Under the pieces are notes generated by a model. That model worked only from the letters and a program-made list of their open reading frames with translations, had not been told where the DNA came from and ran no database searches. A DNA stretch of 41,648 nt from NCBI GenBank assembly GCA_019746355.1, contig JAIESC010000138.1, positions 1 through 41,648 of the forward strand. The letters run 5' to 3'. The position numbers were made by a program, and so were the translations under genes. The DNA is from Xanthobacteraceae bacterium. GTDB taxonomy: Bacteria; Pseudomonadota; Alphaproteobacteria; Rhizobiales; Xanthobacteraceae. Positions 7,546 through 15,747 of this stretch are shown one piece after another. Every line of letters begins with the position of its first letter. Position 1 is the first letter of the stretch.

Positions 7546-8205
7546 ATGGAAGACGCCGCCGGAGTTTTGAACCCGATCCAGCTTTTCATGCAGGCGGGGC
7601 CGATCGGGAAATCGGTGATCCTGATGCTGCTGGCCGCCTCGATCTGGTGCTGGGTGCTGATCATCGAAAGCGCCTGGGGCGTGGCGCGGCTGCGCAAGGC
7701 GATTGCGGCGTCGCGCGGCCAAAGCCAAGGGACCGCCGCCGCATTGCTCGCGCCGGTCGCCGAGGCGGGGCGGCAGGCGGCATCGCTGTCGATCCCCGGC
7801 GAAAGCCTCGGCGAGGCGCGGGCGCGCGTGACCGAAGCGATGAGCCGGGCCGCGCAGCATCTTCTCAACGCGATCGAAGGCGGGCTGCCCAACCTCGCGG
7901 TCATCTCGTCGGTCGCGCCGTTCGTCGGTTTGTTCGGCACGGTGTGGGGCATCATGGCGAGCTTCTCCGCCATCGCCACCGCCAAGGACACGAGTCTTGC
8001 CGTGGTCGCACCGGGCATCGCCGAGGCGCTGGCCGCGACCGCGATCGGTCTTGCCGCCGCGATCCCGGCCACCATCGGCTACAACCGGATCGGCTCGTCG
8101 CTCGCCCGCGCCGGGCAGGCGCTGCAGCACCTGATCGAGGAAGACGCGGTGACGCTGACCGCGCATCCGGCAGCAAGGCGTGAGCCCGCGGGCGAGACCA
8201 AGTGA
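7546..8205 (+). CDS. exbB: ExbB/TolQ-family proton channel subunit ExbB
   Basis: Inner-membrane component of the ExbB-ExbD-TonB complex that couples proton motive force to outer-membrane haem import. The 219-residue protein starts at ATG 7546 after GAGGG. It has three membrane segments: SVILMLLAASIWCWVLIIES near residues 25-44, then NLAVISSVAPFVGLFGTVWG and SLAVVAPGIAEALAATAIGL in the C-terminal half. The pair APFVGLFGTVWGIM and GIAEALAATAIGL is diagnostic of the ExbB/TolQ/MotA family. Choice of ExbB over TolQ rests on the neighbouring exbD, tonB and haem receptor. Confidence 0.92.
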   Translation: MEDAAGVLNPIQLFMQAGPIGKSVILMLLAASIWCWVLIIESAWGVARLRKAIAASRGQSQGTAAALLAPVAEAGRQAASLSIPGESLGEARARVTEAMSRAAQHLLNAIEGGLPNLAVISSVAPFVGLFGTVWGIMASFSAIATAKDTSLAVVAPGIAEALAATAIGLAAAIPATIGYNRIGSSLARAGQALQHLIEEDAVTLTAHPAARREPAGETK

Positions 8206-8220
8206 GCGAGGTTATGTGAC

Positions 8221-8673
8221 ATGAAAGCGCCGCGTCCCAGCCGCTCGCTCTATCAGCCGCTCGCCGAGATCAACGTGACGCCGCTGGTCGACGTCATGCT
8301 CGTGCTGCTGATCGTGTTCATGATCACCGCGCCGATGCTCGCGGCCGGCATGCGTGTCGACCTGCCGCAGGCCAAATCGGCGCAGCCGGTCGATCCGAAG
8401 GAGCCGGTCATCATCACCGTGCAGAAGGACGGCAAGCTGTTTCTCGGCCGCGACGAAGTTGCGCCGGGGCAGGTGGCCGAAGCGCTGCGCACCAAGCTTG
8501 GCGCCGATCGCGACCGCGCCATTCACCTGCGCGGTGATCGCGACGCGGTCTATGGCGAGGTTGTCACGGTGATGGATCAGCTTGCCGCGAGCGGCTTCGT
8601 CAAGGTGGCGCTGATTGCCAATGCTCGCATGCAGCAGGGCGCGGCTCCGATGACGGCCGCTTCACCGAACTGA
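8221..8673 (+). CDS. exbD: Biopolymer transport protein ExbD
   Basis: A 150-residue single-span protein of the ExbD/TolR family. The N-terminus carries EINVTPLVDVMLVLLIVFMI, where aspartate 24 is the essential protonatable residue of the membrane helix. A periplasmic domain follows, with LPQAKSAQP and a C-terminal AIHLRGDRDAVYGEVVTVMDQLAASGFVKVALI that matches the ExbD fold. It starts 15 bases after exbB. A repeated palindrome lies between it and tonB. Confidence 0.93.
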   Translation: MKAPRPSRSLYQPLAEINVTPLVDVMLVLLIVFMITAPMLAAGMRVDLPQAKSAQPVDPKEPVIITVQKDGKLFLGRDEVAPGQVAEALRTKLGADRDRAIHLRGDRDAVYGEVVTVMDQLAASGFVKVALIANARMQQGAAPMTAASPN

Positions 8674-8680
8674 GATCGAG

Positions 8681-8784
8681 CGCATGTCCCGGAAAAGTGG
8701 GCACCGGTTTTCCGGAAAGGACATGCGCAAACTCAAGCGCATGTCCCGGAAAAGTGGGCACCGGTTTTCCGAAAAGGACATGCG
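8681..8784. repeat. Two tandem copies of a rhizobial REP-like palindrome (period 57)
   Basis: A 47-base palindrome occurs at 8681-8727 and again at 8738-8784. Each copy begins CGCATGTCCCGGAAAAGTGG and ends with its near reverse complement (CCG(G/A)AAAGGACATGCG), so each can form a long hairpin. The copies differ at one base and are joined by CAAACTCAAG. Sequences of this kind are very common between genes of Bradyrhizobium and its relatives (recalled, not searched). They sit inside the operon between exbD and tonB, where a hairpin pair could affect mRNA stability. They are not coding, although an open frame runs through them into tonB. Confidence 0.85.
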
Positions 8785-8810
8785 CAAACTCGAGAGCTAG
8801 CCCGCTTGTG

Positions 8811-10178
8811 ATGACGGCACGGCAAGGCATCAGAATTGCGCCGGGTTGGTTGCGGCCCGTGGCGGTTTGCGCCGTCGCGGGGTTGCATGCGGCGATCGTG
8901 TTCGGGGTGCCGTGGCCGACCGCCCAGGAGGCCGCCGTCACCGCGCCGCTTGCGGTGGTCGTGGTGCCGCAGGGCAATCCGACGCCGTCGATACAGACAC
9001 CCGATCCGGCCGAGGCCGTCGAGGTGCGCCCGCCATCGGCAGCGTCGGTCGACAGCATGCCGGCCGAGTCCGAGATCGTCGAGAAGGTCGAGCCGGCCGA
9101 GCAGCCGCGCGAGCGGCCGGTCGAGGCCACGGAGGCGAAGCCGGTCGAGGCGGCTGCGGCCCGCGCACCGGACCGCGTTGCGCGCGCCGTCACGCCGCCA
9201 ACCCGCACCGAGCGCATCGACCGTAAGGAGCAGGCCGAGGTTCACCCCGAGCGCGCCGTCGAAAGCGCGACGCGCCCGTTACCTGAGGCCAGCGAGGCGG
9301 ATATGCCGGCGCAGGTGCCGGCAGAGCTGGTGGCTGTCGCGGAGCCTTCGCGTACGGCTGCCCCGCCCACGCAAAGTCGCGAGATGCCGCCGCAGGTTCC
9401 AACAGAGCCGGTGGCTACCGTAGAGCCTTGGCGCACCACTGCCGCGTTCGCGCCAAGCCGCGAGGCACAGCCGGTGCAAACGCCGCAATCGATGCAGTTC
9501 AACCCCGCCGCCACAGCTCTCGCGAGCGATGCGCAGGAGTCGAAGACTGAGGTTGCCGAGGCCACTCCCGCGCCGCCGCCCGAGCGCGCGGCCGATGGCC
9601 CGGTTGCTGCGCAGGCGCAACCTGCAAAGCCCGCTGCCAGCCAGGCTTCGCCGGTTCGCACCGCGCCGCAAGCAGCACCGGCGGTCGAGCGGACCGGGCC
9701 GGTGCAGCAGGCGATGCGGACCGAGCCCAACCCGGCGATGGTGCGCGATCGGCCCGACCGCGGCGACCCGACGATTGCCAACGACAACAAGCCGGCGAAG
9801 GAAAAGCAGGAGAAGAAAAAGCCGAAGACGCGGTCGATGACATCGATCGCTTCGAGCGCCAGCACGCCGCCACGCCATTCGGCGCTTGCAAGCGTTTCCG
9901 GCTCTGTAGGGAGCGCCAACTACCGCGCACTGGTCGTGGCCGAGCTCAACCGGCGAAAGTTCTATCCTTCCGGCGCGCGTGACCAGCGTGGCGTGGTCGT
10001 GGTGACGTTTGCGATCGGCAGCTCCGGCGGGGTGACGAGTTCCAGCGTCACCCGCTCTTCGGGCGTGAGCGCCCTCGACGGCGCGGTTCTGCAGATGATG
10101 CGCTCGGTCTCGTTGCCGCCGCCACCGGGCGGGTCATTCCGCGCCACCGTTCCGGTCCATTTTGATCTGCCGCGCTAA
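8811..10178 (+). CDS. tonB: TonB energy transducer with long Pro/Glu-rich periplasmic linker
   Basis: Links ExbBD to the outer-membrane receptor across the periplasm. The start is set at ATG 8811, after the palindromic repeats; the longer frame from 8697 reads through them and is rejected. A membrane anchor lies near residues 14-36 (VAVCAVAGLHAAIVFGV), followed by a linker of about 300 residues rich in Pro, Glu and Ala, a basic KEKQEKKKPKTRS stretch, then the TonB C-terminal domain YRALVVAELNRRKFYPSGAR through SLPPPPGGSFRATVPVHFDL. At 455 residues it is much longer than the E. coli protein (239). Last gene of the haem operon. Confidence 0.9.
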   Translation: MTARQGIRIAPGWLRPVAVCAVAGLHAAIVFGVPWPTAQEAAVTAPLAVVVVPQGNPTPSIQTPDPAEAVEVRPPSAASVDSMPAESEIVEKVEPAEQPRERPVEATEAKPVEAAAARAPDRVARAVTPPTRTERIDRKEQAEVHPERAVESATRPLPEASEADMPAQVPAELVAVAEPSRTAAPPTQSREMPPQVPTEPVATVEPWRTTAAFAPSREAQPVQTPQSMQFNPAATALASDAQESKTEVAEATPAPPPERAADGPVAAQAQPAKPAASQASPVRTAPQAAPAVERTGPVQQAMRTEPNPAMVRDRPDRGDPTIANDNKPAKEKQEKKKPKTRSMTSIASSASTPPRHSALASVSGSVGSANYRALVVAELNRRKFYPSGARDQRGVVVVTFAIGSSGGVTSSSVTRSSGVSALDGAVLQMMRSVSLPPPPGGSFRATVPVHFDLPR

Positions 10179-10572
10179 CGAGCTGTGAGCCTCCAGGGCG
10201 TCCGTTCGGATCTGCTCGGCGCAACAGGCGGCGTTGCACCTCAATCCGGAGCATCTCAAAACTGCGGGGTTGGCTTATCGGTTTTGTTCTTTATTTGTTC
10301 TATACAGCCTGCCTGTTGAGGGGCGCCATCCGGATGGCTCCTGTTTGGCAGAGGCAGGAACGGTGTGCCTGCGCGTCCGGCTCAGCCGGTCGGACTCCCG
10401 GGACGCCTCGGACACCGCTCTATGGGCACTATGACCTGTGCGCAGGGAGCCTGCTGGACCACCGGTCGCCGGTCGCGACCGGGCGGCAAGCGCGGCCCGA
10501 GATAGTGAGGCCAGGTCTCACGAACACCGTGGTGGAGCGCCGAGAGGCGAGGGGCCCGATCGCAAGGGACCC

Positions 10573-10763
10573 GAACACGCCGCAGCGTGTTCTCCGGGCC
10601 GTTCGCACCGGCCCTAAGGGGTTTCGCAAACCCCTGCGCCTTTCGGCGCTCCGCTCCCCTCGTCAACGAGGGCGAGCAACGCGAAGAACGTTCGCAAACT
10701 CCGGGCGCAGGCACGCCGCGGCAACGAGCGGCCGTGCGCGCCGGGCAGCGGTCGGAAGACCGC
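10573..10763. repeat. Array of at least eight consecutive hairpins in a 663-base gene-free stretch
   Basis: The gap from tonB (ends 10178) to the MFS gene (ends 10842) has no convincing gene. Inside it the following inverted repeats were read directly: 10573-10592 (8-bp stem, loop CGCA), 10596-10614 (6 bp), 10617-10635 (8 bp, loop CGC), 10636-10649 (5 bp), 10653-10677 (10 bp with one bulge), 10681-10695 (5 bp), 10712-10736 (8 bp with one bulge) and 10748-10763 (6 bp, loop GGAA). Upstream, 10469-10482 is a perfect 14-base palindrome. Reverse-strand frames across it give Arg/Pro-rich peptides that I recall as spurious hypothetical proteins in rhizobial genomes, suggesting a dispersed repeat. 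It could be a structured RNA or a composite REP element. Confidence 0.55.
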
Positions 10764-10841
10764 GTGACGACGTAGCGCAGACGGAAATTTCCCACTGCGG
10801 CGGACCGTGGACAGCGCCTCGACGCTCCGCAACTGGCGACA

Positions 10842-12056
10842 CTACCGCCGCTTCAGCTTGCCGGTGAACCAGAACGCCAGCGCGGGCAGCACGATCGCCG
10901 CGATGACGAACAATGGCGGTCCGCCGTAGCGGTCCATCACCGGCGCGCCGAGCGCCACACCCAGCGTCTGGCCCAGGAAATACATCGATGCGAACAGCGT
11001 GACACCGGTGCCGCGCGCCTGCGGCACCATCTGCGTCGCCTCGGTCTGCAACGTGTTGTGCAGCATATAGAAGCCGATGCCGACGCCGAGCATGGCGAGC
11101 GGTGCGAGATACCAGCCCGGCTGCACGGCGAGCGTCAGGAACGACAGGCCCATGATCATGCCGCCCCACTTGGCGATGCCGGTCTGGCCGAGGCGCCGCA
11201 TCAGCGTCTTCACGGTCGCTGCATAAATCAGCCCGCCGAGCGCAAAGATGCCGATGATAACGCCGACCGTGGTGAAGCTCAGGCCGAAGCGCAGGTGCAG
11301 ATCCGCGCCGATATATGAGAAGATGCCCTGGAAGAACGTGCCTTCGATGCCTACGGCGACGAGCATGATGCGGGCCCAGGGCGTGCCGAGCACGATGCGG
11401 TAGCTCTCGATCAGGCCGCGGCGCTCTGTCGAGGCGCGTGCCGTGCGCGTCACCGGGTTGGCAGCAAGCTGGTAGCCCAGTGCGGCGGCGGCGATCGCGA
11501 GCATCGCCGCGAGCAGCAGGAACACGGTGCGCCAGCCGAACCAGTCGCCGACGATGCCGCCGGCGGCCTGGCCGAACAGCTGTCCCAGCACCTGGCCGGC
11601 GAGGAAACGCCCGAGCACCTGCTGGCGCTGCTCATAGGGCACCACGTCGCCGATGAAGGCGAGGCTGATCGGCAGGATCCAGGCGACCGTCAGGCCGGAG
11701 ACGAAGCGGGCGAGCGTCAGCGTGTCGAGGGTCCGCGCCAGCCCGCAGGCCGCCACGGTGACAGCCGACAGGGCGCAGGCGAGCGCGACCGTGCGGTACT
11801 TGCCGAAGACATCGGCGATCGGCCCGGTGATGAACTGCATCGCGCCGTGGGTGAGCGCATAGGCGGTGATGATGATCGAGGCGGCACCGGCCGAGACGGC
11901 GAAATCGGCGGCAATTTGCGGCAGCAGCGTGTCGGCGGCCCGCACCAGGGCCTGGCTCGCGAAGCTCGCCACCGCGAGCGCCAGGATGGCGGCGTTGGCC
12001 GCTTTCGGGCTCGGCGAGGCTTGCGGGGCGGGCGAGGAGGACGGCGTTGACAGCAT
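10842..12056 (-). CDS. Major facilitator superfamily transporter (drug exporter-like)
   Basis: A 404-residue inner-membrane protein with about twelve hydrophobic segments. The MFS loop 2-3 signature appears as GPIADVFGKYRTV near residues 78-90, and the segment LARFVSGLTVAWILPISLAFIGDVVP matches the fourth and fifth helices of drug:H+ antiporters. Halves are separated by a polar loop near residues 200-215 (PVTRTARASTERRG). The substrate cannot be told from sequence. It is divergent from valS with only 62 bases between the two starts, so the promoters must be compact or overlapping. No regulator gene is adjacent. Confidence 0.83.
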   Translation of the reverse strand: MLSTPSSSPAPQASPSPKAANAAILALAVASFASQALVRAADTLLPQIAADFAVSAGAASIIITAYALTHGAMQFITGPIADVFGKYRTVALACALSAVTVAACGLARTLDTLTLARFVSGLTVAWILPISLAFIGDVVPYEQRQQVLGRFLAGQVLGQLFGQAAGGIVGDWFGWRTVFLLLAAMLAIAAAALGYQLAANPVTRTARASTERRGLIESYRIVLGTPWARIMLVAVGIEGTFFQGIFSYIGADLHLRFGLSFTTVGVIIGIFALGGLIYAATVKTLMRRLGQTGIAKWGGMIMGLSFLTLAVQPGWYLAPLAMLGVGIGFYMLHNTLQTEATQMVPQARGTGVTLFASMYFLGQTLGVALGAPVMDRYGGPPLFVIAAIVLPALAFWFTGKLKRR

Positions 12057-12118
12057 CGGGGGTGGCGGGCTTTCTACCGCGCCACCAGATTCACGACAAA
12101 TCGGCGTATTTCATCGCG

Positions 12119-14887
12119 ATGATCGACAAAACCTACCAGCCCTCCGAAGTCGAAGGCCGCATCTATGCGGCGTGGGAGGATGCGCGCGCGTTCCGCGGCG
12201 GCCGCCCCGAGCGCACAGCGGCCGCGCCCTACAGCATCGTCATCCCGCCGCCGAACGTGACCGGCTCGCTGCACATGGGGCACGCGCTCAACAACACGCT
12301 TCAGGATATTTTATGCCGGTTCGAGCGGATGCGCGGCAAGGACGTGCTGTGGCAGCCCGGCACCGACCACGCCGGCATCGCGACGCAGATGGTGGTCGAG
12401 CGGCAACTGATGGAACGGCAGGAGCCGTCGCGCCGCGACATAGGGCGCGACAAGTTCCTCGAGCGGGTCTGGGCCTGGAAGGCGGAAAGCGGCGGCACCA
12501 TCGTCAACCAGCTCAAGCGGCTCGGCGCGTCGTGCGACTGGTCGCGCGAGCGGTTCACCATGGACGAAGGCCTGTCGAAGGCCGTCCTCAAGGTGTTCGT
12601 CCAACTCTACAACGAAGGCCTGATCTACAAGGACAAGCGGCTGGTCAACTGGGACCCGAAGCTGCTGACCGCGATCTCCGACCTCGAGGTGCAGCAGGTC
12701 GAGATCAAGGGCCATCTCTGGCACATCAAGTATCCGGTCGAGGGCACCGGCGAGCACATCGTCGTCGCCACCACCCGGCCGGAGACGATGCTGGGCGACA
12801 CCGCGGTCGCGGTGCATCCCGACAACGAAAAGCTGAAGCATCTGATCGGCAAGATGGCGATCCTGCCGCTGGTCGGCCGCCGTATCCCGATCGTCGGCGA
12901 CGACTACGCCGATCCTGAGAAGGGCACCGGCGCGGTGAAGATCACGCCGGCGCACGACTTCAACGACTTCGACGTCGGCAAGCGGCACAACCTGCCGCAG
13001 GTGAGCGTGCTCGACGTCGAGGGCCGGCTCGATCTGCAGGACAACGAAGCGTTTCTCGACGGCGTGCCATCGACGCCCGCGCTCGACGAGACCATGAAGC
13101 TCGATGGCCTCGACCGCTTCAAGGCGCGCAAGGCCATCGTCGAGCGGCTGGAGGCGGCGGGCTTCCTCGACAAGATCGAGCCGCACACGCACATGGTGCC
13201 GCACGGCGACCGGTCCGGCGTGGTGATCGAGCCGTTCCTCACCGACCAGTGGTATGTCAATGCAAAGGCACTCGCCGTGCGCGCGATCGACGCGGTGCGC
13301 GAGGGCAAGACCAATTTCGTGCCGAAGAACTGGGAGAAGACCTACTTCGACTGGATGGAGAACATCCAGCCGTGGTGCATCTCGCGCCAGCTCTGGTGGG
13401 GCCACCAGATCCCGGCATGGTACGGCCAGGACGGCAAGGTGTTCGTTGCCGAGACCGAGGAGGAAGCCGTCTCCCGCGCGCTCGCCTACTATCAGGAGAC
13501 CGGTGCGTTGACGGCGCAACAGGCGCGCGACATGGCGCTTGAGCCGACCAGGCGGGCGCCGTTTCTCACCCGCGACGAGGACGTGCTCGACACCTGGTTC
13601 TCGTCCGCACTCTGGCCGTTCTCGACGCTCGGCTGGCCCGACGAGACCAGCGAGCTCAAGCGCTTCTATCCGACGTCGGCGCTGGTCACCGGCTTCGACA
13701 TCATCTTCTTCTGGGTCGCTCGGATGATGATGATGGGCCTGCACTTCATGAAGGATATTCCCTTCAAGGACGTCTACATCCACGCGCTCGTCCGCGACGA
13801 GAAGGGCGCGAAGATGTCGAAGTCCAAAGGCAACGTCATCGATCCGCTGGCGCTGATCGACGACTACGGCGCGGACGCGCTGCGCTTCACGCTCGCCGCG
13901 ATGGCGGCGCAGGGCCGCGACATCAAGCTCTCGACCCAGCGCGTCGAGGGCTATCGCAACTTCGCGACCAAGCTCTGGAACGCGGCCCGCTTCGTCGAGT
14001 TCAACGGCGCGGGCCGCGTCGCGGGCTTCGATCCCAGGTCGGCAAAGGAAACGCTCAACCGCTGGATCGCGCATGAGGCCGCGAAGGCGCTGCGCGAGGT
14101 GACCGAGGCGATCGAGCAATACCGGTTCAATGATGCGGCGAATGCCGCGTATCGGTTTGTCTGGAACGTCTATTGCGACTGGTATGTGGAGCTGTCGAAG
14201 CCGCTGCTGACCGGGCCCGATGGTCCCGCCAAGAACGAGACGCGGGCGATGGCGGCCTGGGCGCTGGACGAAATCCTCAAGCTCCTGCACCCGTTCATGC
14301 CGTTCATCACCGAGGAGCTGTGGCGGGTCACCGCCGAGACGGGACCTGCGCGCGAGATGCCGCTGGTGCTGGCGCCGTGGTCGAGCCTCGAAGGCCTCGA
14401 CGACGACAAGGCGGAGGCCGAGATCGGCTGGCTGATCGATCTCGTCACCTCGATCCGTTCGGTGCGCGTCGAGATGAACATTCCGGCGTCGACGCCGATC
14501 CCGGTGGTGCTTGCCGGCGCGTCGGCCGAGACGAAAGCGCGCGCCGAACGCTGGACCGAGTTCGCCAAGCGCCTCGCCCGCATTGCCGACATCGGCTTTG
14601 CCGATGCGCCGCCGCAGGGCTCCGTGCAACTCCTCATCCGCGGGGAGGTTGCCGCGCTGCCGCTCAAGGGCGTCATCGACTTTGCCGCTGAGCGCGCGCG
14701 TCTCGACAAGGAGATGAAGAAGGCCGAGTTCGACATCCAGCGCGTCGACGCCAAGCTCAACAATCCGAAGTTCGTCGCCAATGCCGACGAAGAGGTGGTC
14801 GAGGGCGAACGCGAAAAGCGCGAGGAGGCGGTCGGGCGCCGGCAGAAGATCGTCGAGGCGCTGGAGCGGTTGCAGCACGCCACGTGA
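12119..14887 (+). CDS. valS: Valine-tRNA ligase
   Basis: Charges tRNA-Val in the cytoplasm. The 922-residue protein has the class I signatures: HIGH box as HMGH at residues 52-55 after PPPNVTGSL, and KMSKS at 565-569. Other ValRS landmarks are the editing domain with TTRPETMLGDTAVAVHP, FWVARMMMMG, and the C-terminal coiled-coil arm (RARLDKEMKKAEFDIQRVDA ... EREKREEAVGRRQKIVEAL). The start is the ATG at 12119, giving the normal MIDKTYQPSEVEGRIY N-terminus; the frame upstream to 12047 overlaps the MFS promoter region and is not used. The TGA overlaps the next gene's GTG. Confidence 0.98.
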   Translation: MIDKTYQPSEVEGRIYAAWEDARAFRGGRPERTAAAPYSIVIPPPNVTGSLHMGHALNNTLQDILCRFERMRGKDVLWQPGTDHAGIATQMVVERQLMERQEPSRRDIGRDKFLERVWAWKAESGGTIVNQLKRLGASCDWSRERFTMDEGLSKAVLKVFVQLYNEGLIYKDKRLVNWDPKLLTAISDLEVQQVEIKGHLWHIKYPVEGTGEHIVVATTRPETMLGDTAVAVHPDNEKLKHLIGKMAILPLVGRRIPIVGDDYADPEKGTGAVKITPAHDFNDFDVGKRHNLPQVSVLDVEGRLDLQDNEAFLDGVPSTPALDETMKLDGLDRFKARKAIVERLEAAGFLDKIEPHTHMVPHGDRSGVVIEPFLTDQWYVNAKALAVRAIDAVREGKTNFVPKNWEKTYFDWMENIQPWCISRQLWWGHQIPAWYGQDGKVFVAETEEEAVSRALAYYQETGALTAQQARDMALEPTRRAPFLTRDEDVLDTWFSSALWPFSTLGWPDETSELKRFYPTSALVTGFDIIFFWVARMMMMGLHFMKDIPFKDVYIHALVRDEKGAKMSKSKGNVIDPLALIDDYGADALRFTLAAMAAQGRDIKLSTQRVEGYRNFATKLWNAARFVEFNGAGRVAGFDPRSAKETLNRWIAHEAAKALREVTEAIEQYRFNDAANAAYRFVWNVYCDWYVELSKPLLTGPDGPAKNETRAMAAWALDEILKLLHPFMPFITEELWRVTAETGPAREMPLVLAPWSSLEGLDDDKAEAEIGWLIDLVTSIRSVRVEMNIPASTPIPVVLAGASAETKARAERWTEFAKRLARIADIGFADAPPQGSVQLLIRGEVAALPLKGVIDFAAERARLDKEMKKAEFDIQRVDAKLNNPKFVANADEEVVEGEREKREEAVGRRQKIVEALERLQHAT

Positions 14888-15747
14888 GCGAACGCCGCCC
14901 ATTTCTTGAAATCGTCGCCGGCGCCATGCTCCGCCGGCCCTATCAGGATGCCGCCGGCCGCAAGGGTCTGCTCGGATTGCTCGCCCGCCCGCAGCGCCAT
15001 GTGGTGCAACGCCACGCCCTGATGCTGCCCGGCTGGCCGCGGTTTCCGCGGCCGCTGCGGATCGCGTTTCTATCCGATTTCCATCTCGGCTCGCACACCG
15101 GCGACGTGGCGCGCTTGACCGCGATTGCCGATGAAGTCGTGGCGCTGACGCCGGACCTCGTGTTGTTCGGCGGCGACTACGTGAACATGCAGCTGTTCGG
15201 CGGCGGGCGCGTGCCGCCAAGGATCATCGCCGGAATTCTTTCGCGGATCGCCGCGCCTTGCGGGCGTTTCGGCGTGCTTGGCAATCACGACTATGTCTAC
15301 GGCAAGGCCGATGTCGCCGTGGCGATGCGCGACGCGGGCATCGCGATGCTCGACCATGGCCGCGAGACCTTTGCCTATGAAAACCACGGCATCGACATCG
15401 TCGGCCTGTCGGATGCACATATCGCCTGGCCGGACGGGCAGGCACTCCTGGCCAATCTTGCGCCGGACCGGCCCGCCATCGTGCTGACGCACGATCCCGC
15501 GCATTTCGCCGGCGTTCCGGCCGGTCCCTTTCTCACGCTTGCAGGCCACACCCACGGCGGCCAGATCAGGCTTCCCGGCATCGGCGCGCTGACCAACGCG
15601 AGCGCCGCGCCGATGCACTGGACCCACGGCCTCGTGGTCGACGGCGGGCGGCATATGATCGTCACCGCGGGGCTCGGCACCAGCGGCGTACCGCTGCGGA
15701 TCGGCGTGCCGCCGGAGTTCGTGGTGATCGACGTCACCGGACCATGA
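14884..15747 (+). CDS. Calcineurin-like metallophosphoesterase (YkuE/YaeI-like)
   Basis: A 287-residue phosphoesterase with a complete two-metal site: SDFHLG with D65 and H67, GGDYVN with D98, GNHD with N134 and H135, LTHDP, and GHTHGG with H222 and H224. The domain order and the hydrophobic lead-in RPLRIAFLSDFH match the YkuE/YaeI branch, some members of which act on lipid A precursors or membrane phosphoesters; the substrate here is unknown. It starts with GTG overlapping the valS stop (GTGA); an ATG at 14926-14928 is a possible internal start. Its stop overlaps the next gene by four bases, so valS, this gene and the DUF2459 gene appear translationally coupled. Confidence 0.88.
   Translation: MSERRPFLEIVAGAMLRRPYQDAAGRKGLLGLLARPQRHVVQRHALMLPGWPRFPRPLRIAFLSDFHLGSHTGDVARLTAIADEVVALTPDLVLFGGDYVNMQLFGGGRVPPRIIAGILSRIAAPCGRFGVLGNHDYVYGKADVAVAMRDAGIAMLDHGRETFAYENHGIDIVGLSDAHIAWPDGQALLANLAPDRPAIVLTHDPAHFAGVPAGPFLTLAGHTHGGQIRLPGIGALTNASAAPMHWTHGLVVDGGRHMIVTAGLGTSGVPLRIGVPPEFVVIDVTGP

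Noticed and set aside
8697..8810. Longer TonB starting at 8697
   Set aside because: The extra residues translate the tandem palindromic repeats and repeat themselves; the ATG at 8811 gives a normal short N-terminus before the membrane anchor.
10382..10795. Minus-strand 137-residue Arg/Pro-rich frame in the gene-free stretch
   Set aside because: It runs through the hairpin array, has no ribosome-binding site or domain, and looks like repeats translated by chance.
12311..15220. Long minus-strand open frame (969 codons) opposite valS and the metallophosphoesterase gene
   Set aside because: Antisense shadow of two genes with clear motifs; composition is typical of reverse frames in GC-rich DNA.
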